DNA from: Thiogranum sp. | Lineage (GTDB): Bacteria > Pseudomonadota > Gammaproteobacteria > DSM-19610 | Direction: 5' to 3' | DNA: 61,434 nucleotides | Assembly: GCA_030148915.1 (NCBI GenBank) | Contig: JASBSN010000047.1 | Location: 1 to 61,434, forward strand | In this document: piece by piece, positions 15,817 through 25,154 of the stretch | Numbering within the stretch: position 1 is the first letter of the stretch | Layout: every line of letters starts with the position of its first letter | The notes under the pieces: model-generated | Database searches by the model: none | Told to the model about the DNA's origin: nothing | Seen by the model: the letters and a program-made list of their open reading frames with translations, nothing else | Program-made: the position numbers and the translations under genes

Positions 15817-16592
15817 AGCGATAACAGGTCCGGCGGTTCTTCGGGGTCGAGGATCAGAATCTGGTGCTCCGGCACACTTTGCCAGACGCCGGATTCGGTC
15901 AACGGTTCGGAGGCGATCAGTTGGGCATCGGGAAACGTTTCGTCATCGGTGGTGTAATACAGCGTTGGGCACTCGTCACCCCAGGCGTGGCGCACCGCAT
16001 AGAGACGCTCGCCGTCGCTGACCACCAGGTTCATCAGGGCACGGTGGCCATCGGCCCAGTCTTCGACCCGCTGCATCAGTTCGCCCAGCGCGCTCTCCAC
16101 CGGCATATCCGGGTTGTCGTTGAGCAATTGGCGCAGCAGCGCGAACAGGTATTCGGATTCGGTGTTGCCGCGAATCGACGGCAGATAGGTCGGGTCCAGT
16201 TCGGCCGTCAGCCGCGGGCGCACCTGACGGTGAAAATCGTCGATCAGGCCATTGTGGTCGAAGAGGAATTCGCCATCGGCGAACGGTTGCGTGTTGGCGT
16301 GATTGACGGGGTTACCGGGGGTGGCGCTGCGCACGCTGGCCAGCCACAGGTCGCTGACCAGGGTGTGCGCCAGGGGCGCCAGATTGGGGTCGCTCCAGAT
16401 CGGGCAGGGATTCACATACACCGCCGGCTGGCCGTCCTCGCTGTACCAGCCGAAACCGAAACCGTCGGCGTTAAGGCGCGCGTAGCGCAGCTCGCGCGGC
16501 GCCCAACCCTGTACCAGCAGACTGTGGGGCGGTTCCAGCAACAGCTTTTCCAGCGCTATGGCTGCACCGAGGTAGGCGGCGATACGGCACAT
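15813..16592 (-). CDS. egtC: EgtC-like class II glutamine amidotransferase
   Basis: 259 residues with N-terminal nucleophile Cys2 (MCRIAAYLG), the Ntn hydrolase fold motifs NADGFGFGWY, VRSATPGNPVNHANTQPF and FDHNGLIDDF, and GNTESEYLFALL. EgtC removes gamma-glutamate from the EgtB sulfoxide product. The stop overlaps the egtB start (ATGA), so the genes are coupled and listed in the order egtC-egtB. A stand-alone YafJ-type amidotransferase would look similar; the EgtB partner decides the call. Confidence 0.82.
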   Translation of the reverse strand: MCRIAAYLGAAIALEKLLLEPPHSLLVQGWAPRELRYARLNADGFGFGWYSEDGQPAVYVNPCPIWSDPNLAPLAHTLVSDLWLASVRSATPGNPVNHANTQPFADGEFLFDHNGLIDDFHRQVRPRLTAELDPTYLPSIRGNTESEYLFALLRQLLNDNPDMPVESALGELMQRVEDWADGHRALMNLVVSDGERLYAVRHAWGDECPTLYYTTDDETFPDAQLIASEPLTESGVWQSVPEHQILILDPEEPPDLLSL

Positions 16593-16686
16593 GATCCGTG
16601 GTCAATCCTACGTTTTAATCCTGATCGGAGATGGTAGCTCAACCCGGAGAATATCCCAAGGTCTACAGATAAAAGGCTTTTTCCGG

Positions 16687-16705
16687 TTCGTCATACAACC
16701 GTAAC
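16687..16705 (+). promoter_or_regulatory. Putative PHO box upstream of phoB
   Basis: The sequence TTCGTCATACAACCGTAAC resembles the PhoB half-site pattern CTGTCAT-N4-CTGTCAT with 11-base spacing, and a third weak half-site follows at TTACGGT. A possible -10 (TACTAT) lies about 15 bases on. This fits autoregulation of phoBR. Confidence 0.55.
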
Positions 16706-16798
16706 ATTTTTACGGTGTACTATTTCGGATAGATCGCGGCAGCGGGCTGGCGCCCGGTGCCCGGATGCCGGCAATTGGCCACACAGAGAAAACAGTCG

Positions 16799-17485
16799 AT
16801 GAAACGAATTCTGGTCGTAGAGGACGAGCAACCGATCCGCGAAATGGTGGGCTTCGCCCTGAAAAAGGCGGGCCTGCAATTCGAGGAAGCGGCGGACGCC
16901 GAACAGGCGCTGGTCGCGGTGGCCACCAACCCCCCTGATCTGATGCTGCTCGACTGGATGCTGCCGGGGATGAGCGGCGTCGATCTGGCGCGGCGTCTGC
17001 GCCGCGAAGACGTCACGGCGAAAATGCCGATTATCCTGCTGACCGCGCGCGTCGAGGAAAATGATCGCGTCCACGGCCTGGAAGTCGGCGCCGACGATTA
17101 TATCACCAAGCCGTTCTCACCCCGCGAGCTGATCGCCCGTATCAATGCGGTGTTGCGCCGCACCCAGGCCGCCGCCGGGGAAGATCCTATCGAATACGAC
17201 GGTTTGTCACTGGACCCGGTCGGTCACCGTGTGCAGGTCGATGGCGTGGCGCTGAATCTGGCGCCCACGGAGTTCCGTTTACTGCATTTCTTTATGAGCA
17301 ACCCGGACAGGGTGTACAGTAGGGAGCAGTTACTGGACCATGTGTGGGGGCGTGGTGTTTTCGTCGAGGAACGCACAGTCGATGTGCACATCAGGCGCCT
17401 GCGCAAGGCGCTGGCTGAGCAGTCTTACGACCGTTTCATCCAGACCGTGCGCGGCGCGGGCTACCGTTTTTCCATCAGGAACTGA
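16799..17485 (+). CDS. phoB: Phosphate regulon response regulator PhoB
   Basis: 228 residues. The receiver domain begins [16 protein letters not shown], with phosphoacceptor Asp52 in [11 protein letters not shown] and Lys104 in [10 protein letters not shown]. The C-terminal OmpR-type winged helix has [18 protein letters not shown] and RGAGYRF. The ATG at 16799 is preferred over an upstream in-frame codon because [10 protein letters not shown] is the usual PhoB N-terminus. It precedes phoR by two bases and pstS by 1.4 kb, which supports PhoB rather than another OmpR-family regulator. Confidence 0.95.
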   Translation: MKRILVVEDEQPIREMVGFALKKAGLQFEEAADAEQALVAVATNPPDLMLLDWMLPGMSGVDLARRLRREDVTAKMPIILLTARVEENDRVHGLEVGADDYITKPFSPRELIARINAVLRRTQAAAGEDPIEYDGLSLDPVGHRVQVDGVALNLAPTEFRLLHFFMSNPDRVYSREQLLDHVWGRGVFVEERTVDVHIRRLRKALAEQSYDRFIQTVRGAGYRFSIRN

Positions 17486-17487
17486 GC

Positions 17488-18786
17488 GTGATTGACCCCT
17501 GGCGGGGCGAGCTGCAGCGTGTCGCCGGACTGATTCTGCTGGGGTTCATCCTCGGTATGATGCTCGGCAGCGTGATGCTGGGCCTGCTGCTGGTGCTCAG
17601 CGCCTATCTGGCCTGGCACCTCTACAACATGTTCCGCCTGGTGCGCTGGCTGCGCGAGAGCAAGAAGTTCGAGCCGCCCGAGGCCAGCGGCATCTGGGAC
17701 GATGCCTTCGAGCAGATTTTCCGTCTGCAGCAGCGTAACCGCAAGCGCAAGCACAACCTGCGGCGCATGCTCAAGCGCTTTCACAAAATCACTGTGGCCT
17801 TGCCCGATGCCACCGTGGAGTTGCGCCCCGGCAGCGAGGAGATCGAGTGGTGGAACAACGCCGCCTCGCGCTATCTCGGTTTTCAGTATCCGCGCGACAC
17901 CGGCCAGCGCATCAGTAATCTGATCCGCTACCCGCAGTTTCTTACCTACCTGCACACCGGCGACTGGCAGCGTGAAGTGGAAATACCCTCGCCGGTCAAC
18001 GAGGACATTACCCTGCGGGTACGCATCATCCCGTATTCCAAAAACCGCCGCCTGCTGGTGGCGCGCGATGTCACCCGCATTCAGCGCCTCGAGCGCACCC
18101 GGCAGGATTTTGTCGCCAATGTGTCCCACGAGCTGCGCAGCCCACTGACCGTGGTCACCGGTTACCTGGAAACCCTGGTCGACAACGAAGAATGCGCCGG
18201 ACAACTGGGCGACCAGTTGCGCAGCATGCGCTCGCAGACCGAGCGCATGAACCGCATTGTCAATGACCTGATGCTGCTGTCGCGGCTGGAGAGCGAAGAC
18301 CCGCAGATCGACACCGGTACCGTAGTGGTGGGTCCGTTGATCGACACCATTGCCGACCACGCCCGCGAACTCAGCGCGGCTAATGAACACGTCATTACGC
18401 TGGAGGTCGATGCCGGTCTGTGCCTCTCGGGGCACGAATCGGAGCTGTACAGCGCTTTCTCCAATCTGGTGTTCAACGCCATCCGCTATACGCCTGCCGG
18501 GGGTCATATCCTTATAAGCTGGGAGGAAATGGGGGGTGAACTGGTATTTGCGGTGAGCGACTCCGGCGTGGGTATCGCGCCACACCACATTCCTCGCTTG
18601 ACCGAGCGCTTTTACCGCGTTGATACCGGCCGCTCGCGCGCTACCGGTGGTACCGGCCTGGGGCTGGCCATCGTCAAGCACGTGCTGCTGCGCCATGAAG
18701 GACGGCTCGAGATCGACAGTGAGCCGGGCAAAGGCAGTAAATTCGCCTGCCATTTTCCCCTGGGGCGCAAGACCGAGTGCCCATGA
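17488..18786 (+). CDS. phoR: Phosphate regulon sensor histidine kinase PhoR
   Basis: 432 residues from a GTG start two bases after phoB. Two N-terminal membrane helices (about residues 12-45) are followed by a PAS domain (about 95-200), the HisKA box VANVSHELRSPLTVVTGYLE with His214, and the ATPase motifs NLVFNAIRYTP, VSDSGVGI and TGGTGLGLAIVKHVL. It phosphorylates PhoB when phosphate is limiting and has no large periplasmic sensor, as expected of PhoR, which reads PstSCAB-PhoU status. Confidence 0.95.
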   Translation: MIDPWRGELQRVAGLILLGFILGMMLGSVMLGLLLVLSAYLAWHLYNMFRLVRWLRESKKFEPPEASGIWDDAFEQIFRLQQRNRKRKHNLRRMLKRFHKITVALPDATVELRPGSEEIEWWNNAASRYLGFQYPRDTGQRISNLIRYPQFLTYLHTGDWQREVEIPSPVNEDITLRVRIIPYSKNRRLLVARDVTRIQRLERTRQDFVANVSHELRSPLTVVTGYLETLVDNEECAGQLGDQLRSMRSQTERMNRIVNDLMLLSRLESEDPQIDTGTVVVGPLIDTIADHARELSAANEHVITLEVDAGLCLSGHESELYSAFSNLVFNAIRYTPAGGHILISWEEMGGELVFAVSDSGVGIAPHHIPRLTERFYRVDTGRSRATGGTGLGLAIVKHVLLRHEGRLEIDSEPGKGSKFACHFPLGRKTECP

Positions 18787-18789
18787 AGC

Positions 18790-18818
18790 CTGTCACACAA
18801 CTGTAATATTTTCGTAAT
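18790..18818 (+). promoter_or_regulatory. PHO box upstream of pstS
   Basis: CTGTCAC, CTGTAAT and TCGTAAT recur at 11-base intervals (starting 18790, 18801 and 18812), a good match to tandem PhoB half-sites. The box overlaps the very end of the phoR-pstS gap and predicts strong induction of pstS at low phosphate. Confidence 0.75.
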
Positions 18819-18876
18819 AGACTCCCCACCAGCAGCAAACACCGATTCCATGATTTTGTGCTTGAGGAGAGCTTCA

Positions 18877-19848
18877 ATGAAATTAGGTAACTTCCCTGTT
18901 CTGGCCGGCGCGTTGGCGGTTTGTATGAGTGGCGCGGCCCTGGCCGACGCTAAAGTGGACAGCGCGCTGACGGATTATCAGCGTGCCAGCGGCGTATCCG
19001 GTAACCTGTCGAGCGTCGGTTCCGACACCTTGGCTAACCTGATGACCCTGTGGGCGGAGGAATACAAGCGCGAATACCCCAACGTCAACATCCAGATCCA
19101 GGCGGCCGGCTCCTCGACAGCGCCGCCGGCGCTCACCGAGGGTACTTCGAACTTCGGTCCCATGAGCCGTAAAATGAAAGACAAGGAAGTGGAATCCTTT
19201 GAAAAGCGCTACGGTTACAAGCCGACGCCGATCCGCGTGGCCATCGATGCGCTGGCGGTGTTCGTCAACAAGGACAACCCGATCAAAGGCATGACTATCC
19301 CCGAAGTCGACGCCGTATTTTCCTCGACCCGTAAGTGCGGTCTGCCCGATGCCATCGACACGTGGGGCGGGCTGGGCATGGACGGCGCCTGGAAGACGCG
19401 CGCCATTCAACTCTACGGGCGTAACTCGGTTTCCGGCACTTACGGCTATTTCAAGAAACACGCACTGTGCAAGGGTGATTACCGCAACAATGTCAACGAG
19501 CAGCCCGGTTCGGCGTCTGTCGTGCAGTCGGTGTCTTCCTCGCTGAACGGGATCGGTTATTCAGGTATCGGTTACAAAACCTCCGGGGTGCGCACGGTGC
19601 CGTTGAGCAAAGCCAAGGGCAAGCCGTTTATCGATGCGACCACCGAAAACGCCATCGACGGTAAATACCCGCTGGCGCGTTTCCTCTATATCTATGTCAA
19701 CAAGCACCCCAACAAGCCGTTGTCGCCGCTGGAAGGCGAATTCATCAAAATGGTGATGTCCAAGGTCGGCCAGAAGATTGTGGTCAAGGATGGCTACATT
19801 CCGCTGCCCGCCAAGGTTGCCGAGAAGGAGCTGGCGAAACTCAAGTAA
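18877..19848 (+). CDS. pstS: Phosphate ABC transporter substrate-binding protein PstS
   Basis: 323 residues with a signal peptide ([22 protein letters not shown]) and periplasmic phosphate-binding motifs [33 protein letters not shown] and [20 protein letters not shown] lies six bases before the ATG at 18877, which rules against an upstream in-frame start. It is controlled by a PHO box and followed by a strong terminator, so it is likely made in excess over the membrane parts of the transporter. Confidence 0.94.
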   Translation: MKLGNFPVLAGALAVCMSGAALADAKVDSALTDYQRASGVSGNLSSVGSDTLANLMTLWAEEYKREYPNVNIQIQAAGSSTAPPALTEGTSNFGPMSRKMKDKEVESFEKRYGYKPTPIRVAIDALAVFVNKDNPIKGMTIPEVDAVFSSTRKCGLPDAIDTWGGLGMDGAWKTRAIQLYGRNSVSGTYGYFKKHALCKGDYRNNVNEQPGSASVVQSVSSSLNGIGYSGIGYKTSGVRTVPLSKAKGKPFIDATTENAIDGKYPLARFLYIYVNKHPNKPLSPLEGEFIKMVMSKVGQKIVVKDGYIPLPAKVAEKELAKLK

Positions 19849-19872
19849 ACGCGGTCCGCAAAGCGATCCACG

Positions 19873-19904
19873 AGCCCCTGTGCCGCCCGGCGCAGGGGCT
19901 TTTA
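19873..19904 (+). terminator. Rho-independent terminator after pstS
   Basis: A 13-pair stem (AGCCCCTGTGCCG with CGGCGCAGGGGCT, one wobble) is followed by TTTT. It separates pstS from pstCAB and would lower downstream expression. Confidence 0.8.
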
Positions 19905-19920
19905 TCTCAGTGCCCCGGTG

Positions 19921-20238
19921 TCAGGCGGCGTTGAGCATGTAGCGCAGGGCATCGAATTCCCGGTATCCTACGTGCTGCAGCATCAGGCCGATGCCTCGGT
20001 CGCTGTTATGAACCACGAAGGCAGGCAGGCGGTGTTCGGTGGCTTTGCCGCGGGTTTGCGCGGTGAAGCAGATTTCCAGCTGCGTCTGGGCGGGAATATT
20101 GACGCCTTTGAGATCGACGAACATGCCTTCCAGGCTGACGTTGCGGGTTTTGCCGTTGATCATGCCGACGGGTGGATAATACAGGTTGACGTCTATATTG
20201 ATGTCTTTGCGGGAGCTCCAGCGGTGTTCAGTACCCAT
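19921..20238 (-). CDS. PilZ domain protein (cyclic di-GMP binding)
   Basis: A single PilZ domain of 105 residues. The c-di-GMP motifs are visible: RWSSRKDINI (RxxxR) and TRNVSLEGMFVDL (NxSxxG). The start at 20238 is used because GGAG lies seven bases upstream; ATG at 20250 is an alternative. The gene lies antisense between pstS and pstC, interrupting the usual pst order. A near-consensus sigma-54 promoter 54 bases upstream (20292-20307) predicts control by RpoN and an enhancer-binding protein, as is common for pilus and flagellar genes. Confidence 0.88.
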   Translation of the reverse strand: MGTEHRWSSRKDINIDVNLYYPPVGMINGKTRNVSLEGMFVDLKGVNIPAQTQLEICFTAQTRGKATEHRLPAFVVHNSDRGIGLMLQHVGYREFDALRYMLNAA

Positions 20239-20291
20239 AGTTTTCTCCATGCACAGTGGTCTTGGTGCGTACGCTTGGTGCCTGTGAGCCA

Positions 20292-20307
20292 AGCAATATC
20301 GGTGCCA
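20292..20307 (-). promoter_or_regulatory. Sigma-54 promoter of the PilZ gene
   Basis: Read on the minus strand the sequence is TGGCAC-CGATA-TTGCT, matching the -24/-12 consensus TGGCAC-N5-TTGCW at every specified base. The expected start site leaves a leader of about 40 bases to the ATG at 20238. Confidence 0.75.
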
Positions 20308-20351
20308 AAGAAAGCCGATCATGTAGCGCATGAAGTCCTGCGGGAAGTCCA

Positions 20352-22619
20352 TTGACCGATAACATGAATCCCCCCAGTCCGGATCCGGGTAGCGGAGAAA
20401 GCTACAAGGGCAGCGGGCATTTTCGCCTGCGGTTGCTGCGCGATCGCCTGGCGCGCTACGCCGTCGCTGTCGGCGGCAACGGGGTGATCGTCGCTATCTT
20501 ATTGATATTATTTTACCTTTTGTATGTTGTCATGCCGCTGGGAAGGTCCCCGGAGATGTGGCAGGAAGCGCAATACGCCATGGCGCAGCAAGCGCCGATC
20601 GAGTATTTGGCGATGGAAGAGCAGGCCGAGGTGGGCATGCTGCTGGACGGCGGCGGTCGGGTACATTTTTTTTCCACGCTCGACGGCAGTACGGTCAAGG
20701 ATGTGCGCCTGCCGGTGCCCGAGGGTGTGAGTATTGACAGTTTTTCGGCGGCCCGACCGAATACTGGCGTCCTGGCTTTAGGCTTGAGCAACGGTCAGGC
20801 GCTGGTGTTCAAGCCCCAATACCAAGTGAGTTATCCACACGACAAACGGGTGATCACGCCTGAGATTGTCTACCCGCTGGGCGAAGCGCCGGTTGACGTC
20901 GACACGCGTGGCCAGCCGTTGAAAATGCTGGCGCTCCAGGCGGGGGAATCCTACAGCCTGGTCGGCTGGGCCGAAGATGGCACCCTGTCATTGCTGCACG
21001 CCAGCGCCGCTGAGTCGCTGCTGGCCGACGAGGGCAGTTTTGAATTTGAGCACGGCAGCACCCAGACCGACGAGGAGGCCATTCAGGCCCTGCTGATCGA
21101 CCCGGGGCAACGCGATCTGTACGTGGTAGGTAAAGACGGCACCCTCGGCTGGTACGAGATCGACGCTGGGGCGGCGATGCGTTTGCACGAGCAGATCAAG
21201 ACCACGCCCGCGGGTGTCGATGTGGCCGATGTCCAGTTGTTGGCGGGGGGCACGTCGATTATGGTGGCGGCCAACGACGGTAAGATCAGCCAATGGTTTT
21301 CCGTGCGCGGAGAGGGGGGCGTGCGACATCTCAAACAGATCCGCAGCTTCGAAGCCCCCCGGGACGCCACCCGCATCGTGCCGGAGTTCAGCCGCAAGGG
21401 ATTTCTGGTGGCCGATGGCAGCGGCGGTGTCGGGGTGTATCACGCCACAGCCCATAAGCTGCTGATGCACCAAACCGTAGCCGATAGCGGTATCCGCATG
21501 TTGGCGATCGGGCCGCGCGCTCACGCCTTGCTGGCGTTGGACGATAACAACGTACTGCACTTCTGGCGCATGCGCAACGAGCACCCGGAAGTATCCTGGG
21601 AAGCGCTGTGGTCGAAAGTCTGGTACGAGGGCTACGACGAGCCGGCTTATATCTGGCAGTCGTCCTCGGCGGATAATACCTTCGAGCCCAAGTTCAGCCT
21701 TACGCCGTTGACCTTCGGCACCCTCAAGGCGGCTTTTTACGCCATGTTGTTCGCCATACCGCTGGCGATACTCGGGGCGATTTTCACCGCCTATTTCATG
21801 GCCCCGAAAATGCGCCAGGTGGTCAAACCATCGATTGAAATCATGGAGGCAATGCCGACGGTGATCCTGGGTTTTCTCGCCGGGTTGTGGCTGGCGCCGC
21901 TGGTCGAGTCGCATCTGTCGGGAATTTTTCTGCTCTTCGTGTTTCTGCCGCTGGTCGTGCTCATCACCGCCTACGCCTGGCATCTGATCCCCGAGGCGCT
22001 GCGCCAGCGAATCCCGGATGGCTGGGAGGCGGCGCTGCTGATCCCGGTGCTGGCGCTGACCGTCTGGCTGGCGCTGACGATCAGTTCGCCGCTGGAGCAC
22101 CTGCTGTTCGGCGGTGACTTGCCACACTGGCTGGACATTCACGGCATCGGTTTCGATCAGCGCAATTCGCTGGTGGTCGGCCTGGCGATGGGCTTCGCGG
22201 TCATCCCGACCATTTTCTCGATTGCCGAAGATGCGATTTTTGCCGTGCCCAAACACCTCACCAACGGTTCGCTGGCGCTGGGCGCCACCCCCTGGCAGAC
22301 GTTGGTGAGGGTGGTGTTGCTGACGGCCAGTCCGGGCCTGTTTTCGGCCGTCATGATGGGCGTGGGTCGCGCCGTCGGCGAAACCATGATTGTACTCATG
22401 GCCACCGGTAACACGCCGGTGATGGACATGAGCGTGTTTCAGGGAATGCGTACCTTGTCGGCGAATATCGCCGTGGAAATGCCGGAATCCGAAGTCAATA
22501 GCACCCACTATCGGGTGCTGTTTCTGGCGGCGCTGGTGCTGTTTCTTTTCACCTTTTTGTTCAACACCGGCGCCGAGCTGATTCGTCAGCGTCTGCGCGG
22601 CAAGTACAGCAGCCTGTAG
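20352..22619 (+). CDS. pstC: Phosphate ABC transporter permease PstC, enlarged form
   Basis: 755 residues, over twice the length of enterobacterial PstC. One helix (about residues 40-62) is followed by a large periplasmic region to about residue 450 with repeating beta-propeller-like segments (for example GRVHFFSTLDGS, GTLGWYEIDAG, GKISQWFSVRG, NNVLHFWRMR). Then comes the permease core: LTFGTLKAAFYAMLFAIPLA, MEAMPTVILGFLAGLWLAP, and the ABC-coupling loop LTNGSLALGATPWQTLVRVV followed by GRAVGETMIVLMATG. The start may be TTG at 20352 (GGGAAG upstream) or ATG at 20364. Long PstC forms are known in pseudomonads. Confidence 0.92.
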   Translation: MTDNMNPPSPDPGSGESYKGSGHFRLRLLRDRLARYAVAVGGNGVIVAILLILFYLLYVVMPLGRSPEMWQEAQYAMAQQAPIEYLAMEEQAEVGMLLDGGGRVHFFSTLDGSTVKDVRLPVPEGVSIDSFSAARPNTGVLALGLSNGQALVFKPQYQVSYPHDKRVITPEIVYPLGEAPVDVDTRGQPLKMLALQAGESYSLVGWAEDGTLSLLHASAAESLLADEGSFEFEHGSTQTDEEAIQALLIDPGQRDLYVVGKDGTLGWYEIDAGAAMRLHEQIKTTPAGVDVADVQLLAGGTSIMVAANDGKISQWFSVRGEGGVRHLKQIRSFEAPRDATRIVPEFSRKGFLVADGSGGVGVYHATAHKLLMHQTVADSGIRMLAIGPRAHALLALDDNNVLHFWRMRNEHPEVSWEALWSKVWYEGYDEPAYIWQSSSADNTFEPKFSLTPLTFGTLKAAFYAMLFAIPLAILGAIFTAYFMAPKMRQVVKPSIEIMEAMPTVILGFLAGLWLAPLVESHLSGIFLLFVFLPLVVLITAYAWHLIPEALRQRIPDGWEAALLIPVLALTVWLALTISSPLEHLLFGGDLPHWLDIHGIGFDQRNSLVVGLAMGFAVIPTIFSIAEDAIFAVPKHLTNGSLALGATPWQTLVRVVLLTASPGLFSAVMMGVGRAVGETMIVLMATGNTPVMDMSVFQGMRTLSANIAVEMPESEVNSTHYRVLFLAALVLFLFTFLFNTGAELIRQRLRGKYSSL

Positions 22620-22634
22620 GGGGCGCAGGTCACG

Positions 22635-24305
22635 ATGCGCAACGATATGAAAAGCTGGTGGCGTAGCGGCGCGCCCTGGATCTGGCTGAACGCCGCCGCG
22701 GTTTCGGCCAGTCTCGCCATGGTCATAGGGCTGCTCGGGTTGATCGCCTATAACGGCCTCGGTCATTTCTGGCCGCACGCGGTATGGGCCATTGAATACA
22801 ACGCCGCCGACGGCTCCGGCACACAGCATCTGATCGGTGAAATCACCGATGAAGAGGTGACCAGCGTCGAACGCATGCGCCACGCCGGCGCGCAATTGCC
22901 CGAGAATATCGGTGAAGACCTGGACCGCTATCTGCTGAAGACCGGCAACCGCGACGTTTCCGGCCTGGATTTCCGCTGGATCCTGCAACCGCTGATTGTC
23001 GAGCGCCTCAGGCCGCACGACCTGGTGGTATTCGAGCGCACCGAGTGGGGCAACTTTTATGGCTTCATCAAGAATATCAAGCAGGACGGTGTGATAGTCA
23101 GCGAGGGAAATGCCGCCTGGTTGGAGTTGCAGGCGCGCCTGGAGAAGATCGATGAGGTGCGTGGGCAGATCCGCCATCTTGAGAAAGGAGAAATCGGCGC
23201 GATCAATTACCGTATCGAGCAGTTGCGCCTGGAACGGCGTCGACTGGAGCTCGAGGGCCGCGATACGCCCGAGCGCCTGGCGCAGCTGGACAGCGAACGC
23301 CAGGTGCTGCAGACACAATTCGGCCACCTGCGCAAAGAGCTCGACGCCAAGTACCAGGCGATTTCCGGTGACAGCGTCACCATGGCGGTGATGAACCGGC
23401 AGGAAGTCGAGGTGCCGCTGGCCAAGATCGTGCGCGCCTACCGCCCGAACGATATGGGCGCGTTGCAGAAGGCCGGCTTTTATCTGTCGAAACTGTGGGA
23501 GTTCGTCAGCGCCGATCCGCGTGAAGCCAATACCGAGGGGGGGATTTTCCCGGCGATCTTCGGCACCGTAATCATGGTGATGTTGATGTCGGTTATCGTC
23601 ACGCCGTTTGGCGTGGTGGCGGCGGTATATCTGCGCGAGTACGCCCGACAGGGACCGCTGACGCGCTTGATCCGGATTGCCGTGAATAACCTCGCTGGCG
23701 TACCCTCGATCGTCTATGGTGTGTTCGGTCTGGGGTTTTTTGTCTATTTTCTCGGTGGCAACATCGACCAGTTGTTTTATCCCGAAGCGCTGCCGGCACC
23801 CACCTTCGGTACACCGGGTCTGATGTGGGCGTCGCTGACGCTGGCGCTGCTGACCTTGCCGGTGGTGATCGTGGCAACCGAAGAAGGGCTGGCGCGCATT
23901 CCCAGCTCGATCCGCGAAGGCAGTCTGGCGCTGGGGGCGACCAAGGCGGAGACGCTGTGGCGCACGGTGTTGCCGATGGCGAGCCCGGCGATGATGACCG
24001 GATTGATCCTCGCGGTGGCGCGCGCCGCGGGCGAGGTGGCGCCGCTGATGCTGGTGGGCGTGGTCAAACTGGCGCCCTCACTGCCGCTGGACGGCAATCC
24101 GCCCTTCGTGCATCTGGATCGTAAATTCATGCACCTGGGTTTTCATATTTACGATGTAGGTTTTCAAAGTCCCAACGTGGAGGCGGCGCGCCCGTTGGTT
24201 TATGCCACCGCGTTGCTGTTGGTGGTGGTGATTCTGGTGCTGAATATGGCTGCTATCGCAATCCGTAACCGCCTGCGCGAACGCTATCGTGAACTGGAAC
24301 AGTAA
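22635..24305 (+). CDS. pstA: Phosphate ABC transporter permease PstA, enlarged form
   Basis: 556 residues. After one helix (residues about 17-40) there is a periplasmic insertion to about residue 310 containing a charged coiled coil (WLELQARLEKIDEVRGQIR onward through RLAQLDSERQVLQTQ). The permease core follows: GGIFPAIFGTVIMVMLMSVI, NNLAGVPSIVYGVFGLGFF, and the coupling loop IREGSLALGATKAETLWRTV with ARAAGEVAPLMLVG. It pairs with the enlarged PstC, so both insertions probably contact each other or PstS in the periplasm. Confidence 0.93.
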   Translation: MRNDMKSWWRSGAPWIWLNAAAVSASLAMVIGLLGLIAYNGLGHFWPHAVWAIEYNAADGSGTQHLIGEITDEEVTSVERMRHAGAQLPENIGEDLDRYLLKTGNRDVSGLDFRWILQPLIVERLRPHDLVVFERTEWGNFYGFIKNIKQDGVIVSEGNAAWLELQARLEKIDEVRGQIRHLEKGEIGAINYRIEQLRLERRRLELEGRDTPERLAQLDSERQVLQTQFGHLRKELDAKYQAISGDSVTMAVMNRQEVEVPLAKIVRAYRPNDMGALQKAGFYLSKLWEFVSADPREANTEGGIFPAIFGTVIMVMLMSVIVTPFGVVAAVYLREYARQGPLTRLIRIAVNNLAGVPSIVYGVFGLGFFVYFLGGNIDQLFYPEALPAPTFGTPGLMWASLTLALLTLPVVIVATEEGLARIPSSIREGSLALGATKAETLWRTVLPMASPAMMTGLILAVARAAGEVAPLMLVGVVKLAPSLPLDGNPPFVHLDRKFMHLGFHIYDVGFQSPNVEAARPLVYATALLLVVVILVLNMAAIAIRNRLRERYRELEQ

Positions 24306-25142
24306 ATGAGTATGGAAATGAAAAACGCCCAGGGCATCGACCCGTCCGTGATCCCCCGATCGCTTGAAAGCAACGATCTGAGCCGCGAGGATCATTGCAT
24401 CCGGGTGCGCAATCTCAATCTTTATTACGGCAAGGCACAGGCTCTGAAAGACGTCAATATGGATATCGCCCGCAAGCGGGTAACCGCGTTTATCGGTCCC
24501 AGCGGTTGCGGTAAATCAACCCTGTTGCGCTGTTTTAACCGCATGAACGACCTGGTCGGCAGCGTGCGTATCGAAGGCAGTATCGAGCTCGACGGCGAGG
24601 AGATCAACGCCAAGAGCGTGCAGGTCGCGCAGTTGCGCCAGCGCGTCGGCATGGTGTTCCAGAAACCCAACCCCTTCCCCAAAAGCATTTACGAAAATGT
24701 CGCCTACGGGCTGCGTCTGCAAGGCGTTAAAAGTCGTCGCACGCTCGATGATATTATCGAAAAAGCCTTGCGCGGGGCCGCGCTATGGGATGAAGTCAAG
24801 GATCGTCTGCACGACAACGCCCTCGGAATCTCCGGTGGTCAGCAGCAGCGCCTGGTCATCGCGCGTGCTATTGCCGTGGAGCCTGAGGTTTTGCTGCTGG
24901 ACGAACCGGCCTCGGCCTTAGACCCGATTTCAACGCTCAAAATCGAGGAGTTGATTGACGAACTCAAGGATAAGTATACGATAGTTATAGTTACCCATAA
25001 TATGCAGCAGGCGGCGCGCGTCTCGGATTTCACCGCCTTTATGTATCTGGGTAAGCTTATCGAATACGACGCTACCAATAAAATATTCACCAATCCTGCC
25101 GAAAAGATGACGGAAGACTATGTTACCGGTCGCTACGGATAA
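24306..25142 (+). CDS. pstB: Phosphate ABC transporter ATP-binding protein PstB
   Basis: 278 residues. Walker A is [20 protein letters not shown], the signature is [16 protein letters not shown], Walker B is [13 protein letters not shown] and the switch His is in [17 protein letters not shown] roughly 30-residue N-terminal extension precedes the usual start of the ABC domain ([17 protein letters not shown]). It follows pstA immediately, with the start directly after its stop codon. Confidence 0.97.
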   Translation: MSMEMKNAQGIDPSVIPRSLESNDLSREDHCIRVRNLNLYYGKAQALKDVNMDIARKRVTAFIGPSGCGKSTLLRCFNRMNDLVGSVRIEGSIELDGEEINAKSVQVAQLRQRVGMVFQKPNPFPKSIYENVAYGLRLQGVKSRRTLDDIIEKALRGAALWDEVKDRLHDNALGISGGQQQRLVIARAIAVEPEVLLLDEPASALDPISTLKIEELIDELKDKYTIVIVTHNMQQAARVSDFTAFMYLGKLIEYDATNKIFTNPAEKMTEDYVTGRYG

Positions 25143-25154
25143 AGAGGCTTAGAG

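Noticed and set aside
17461-18753. Minus-strand frame of 430 codons opposite phoR
   Set aside because: PhoR motifs are complete on the plus strand; the antisense frame has no family likeness.
20988-23327. Very long open frame (about 780 codons) antisense to pstC and pstA
   Set aside because: Its translation is rich in Gln, His, Arg and Gly with no domain, and the opposite strand encodes clear PstC and PstA. It reflects GC-rich codon bias.
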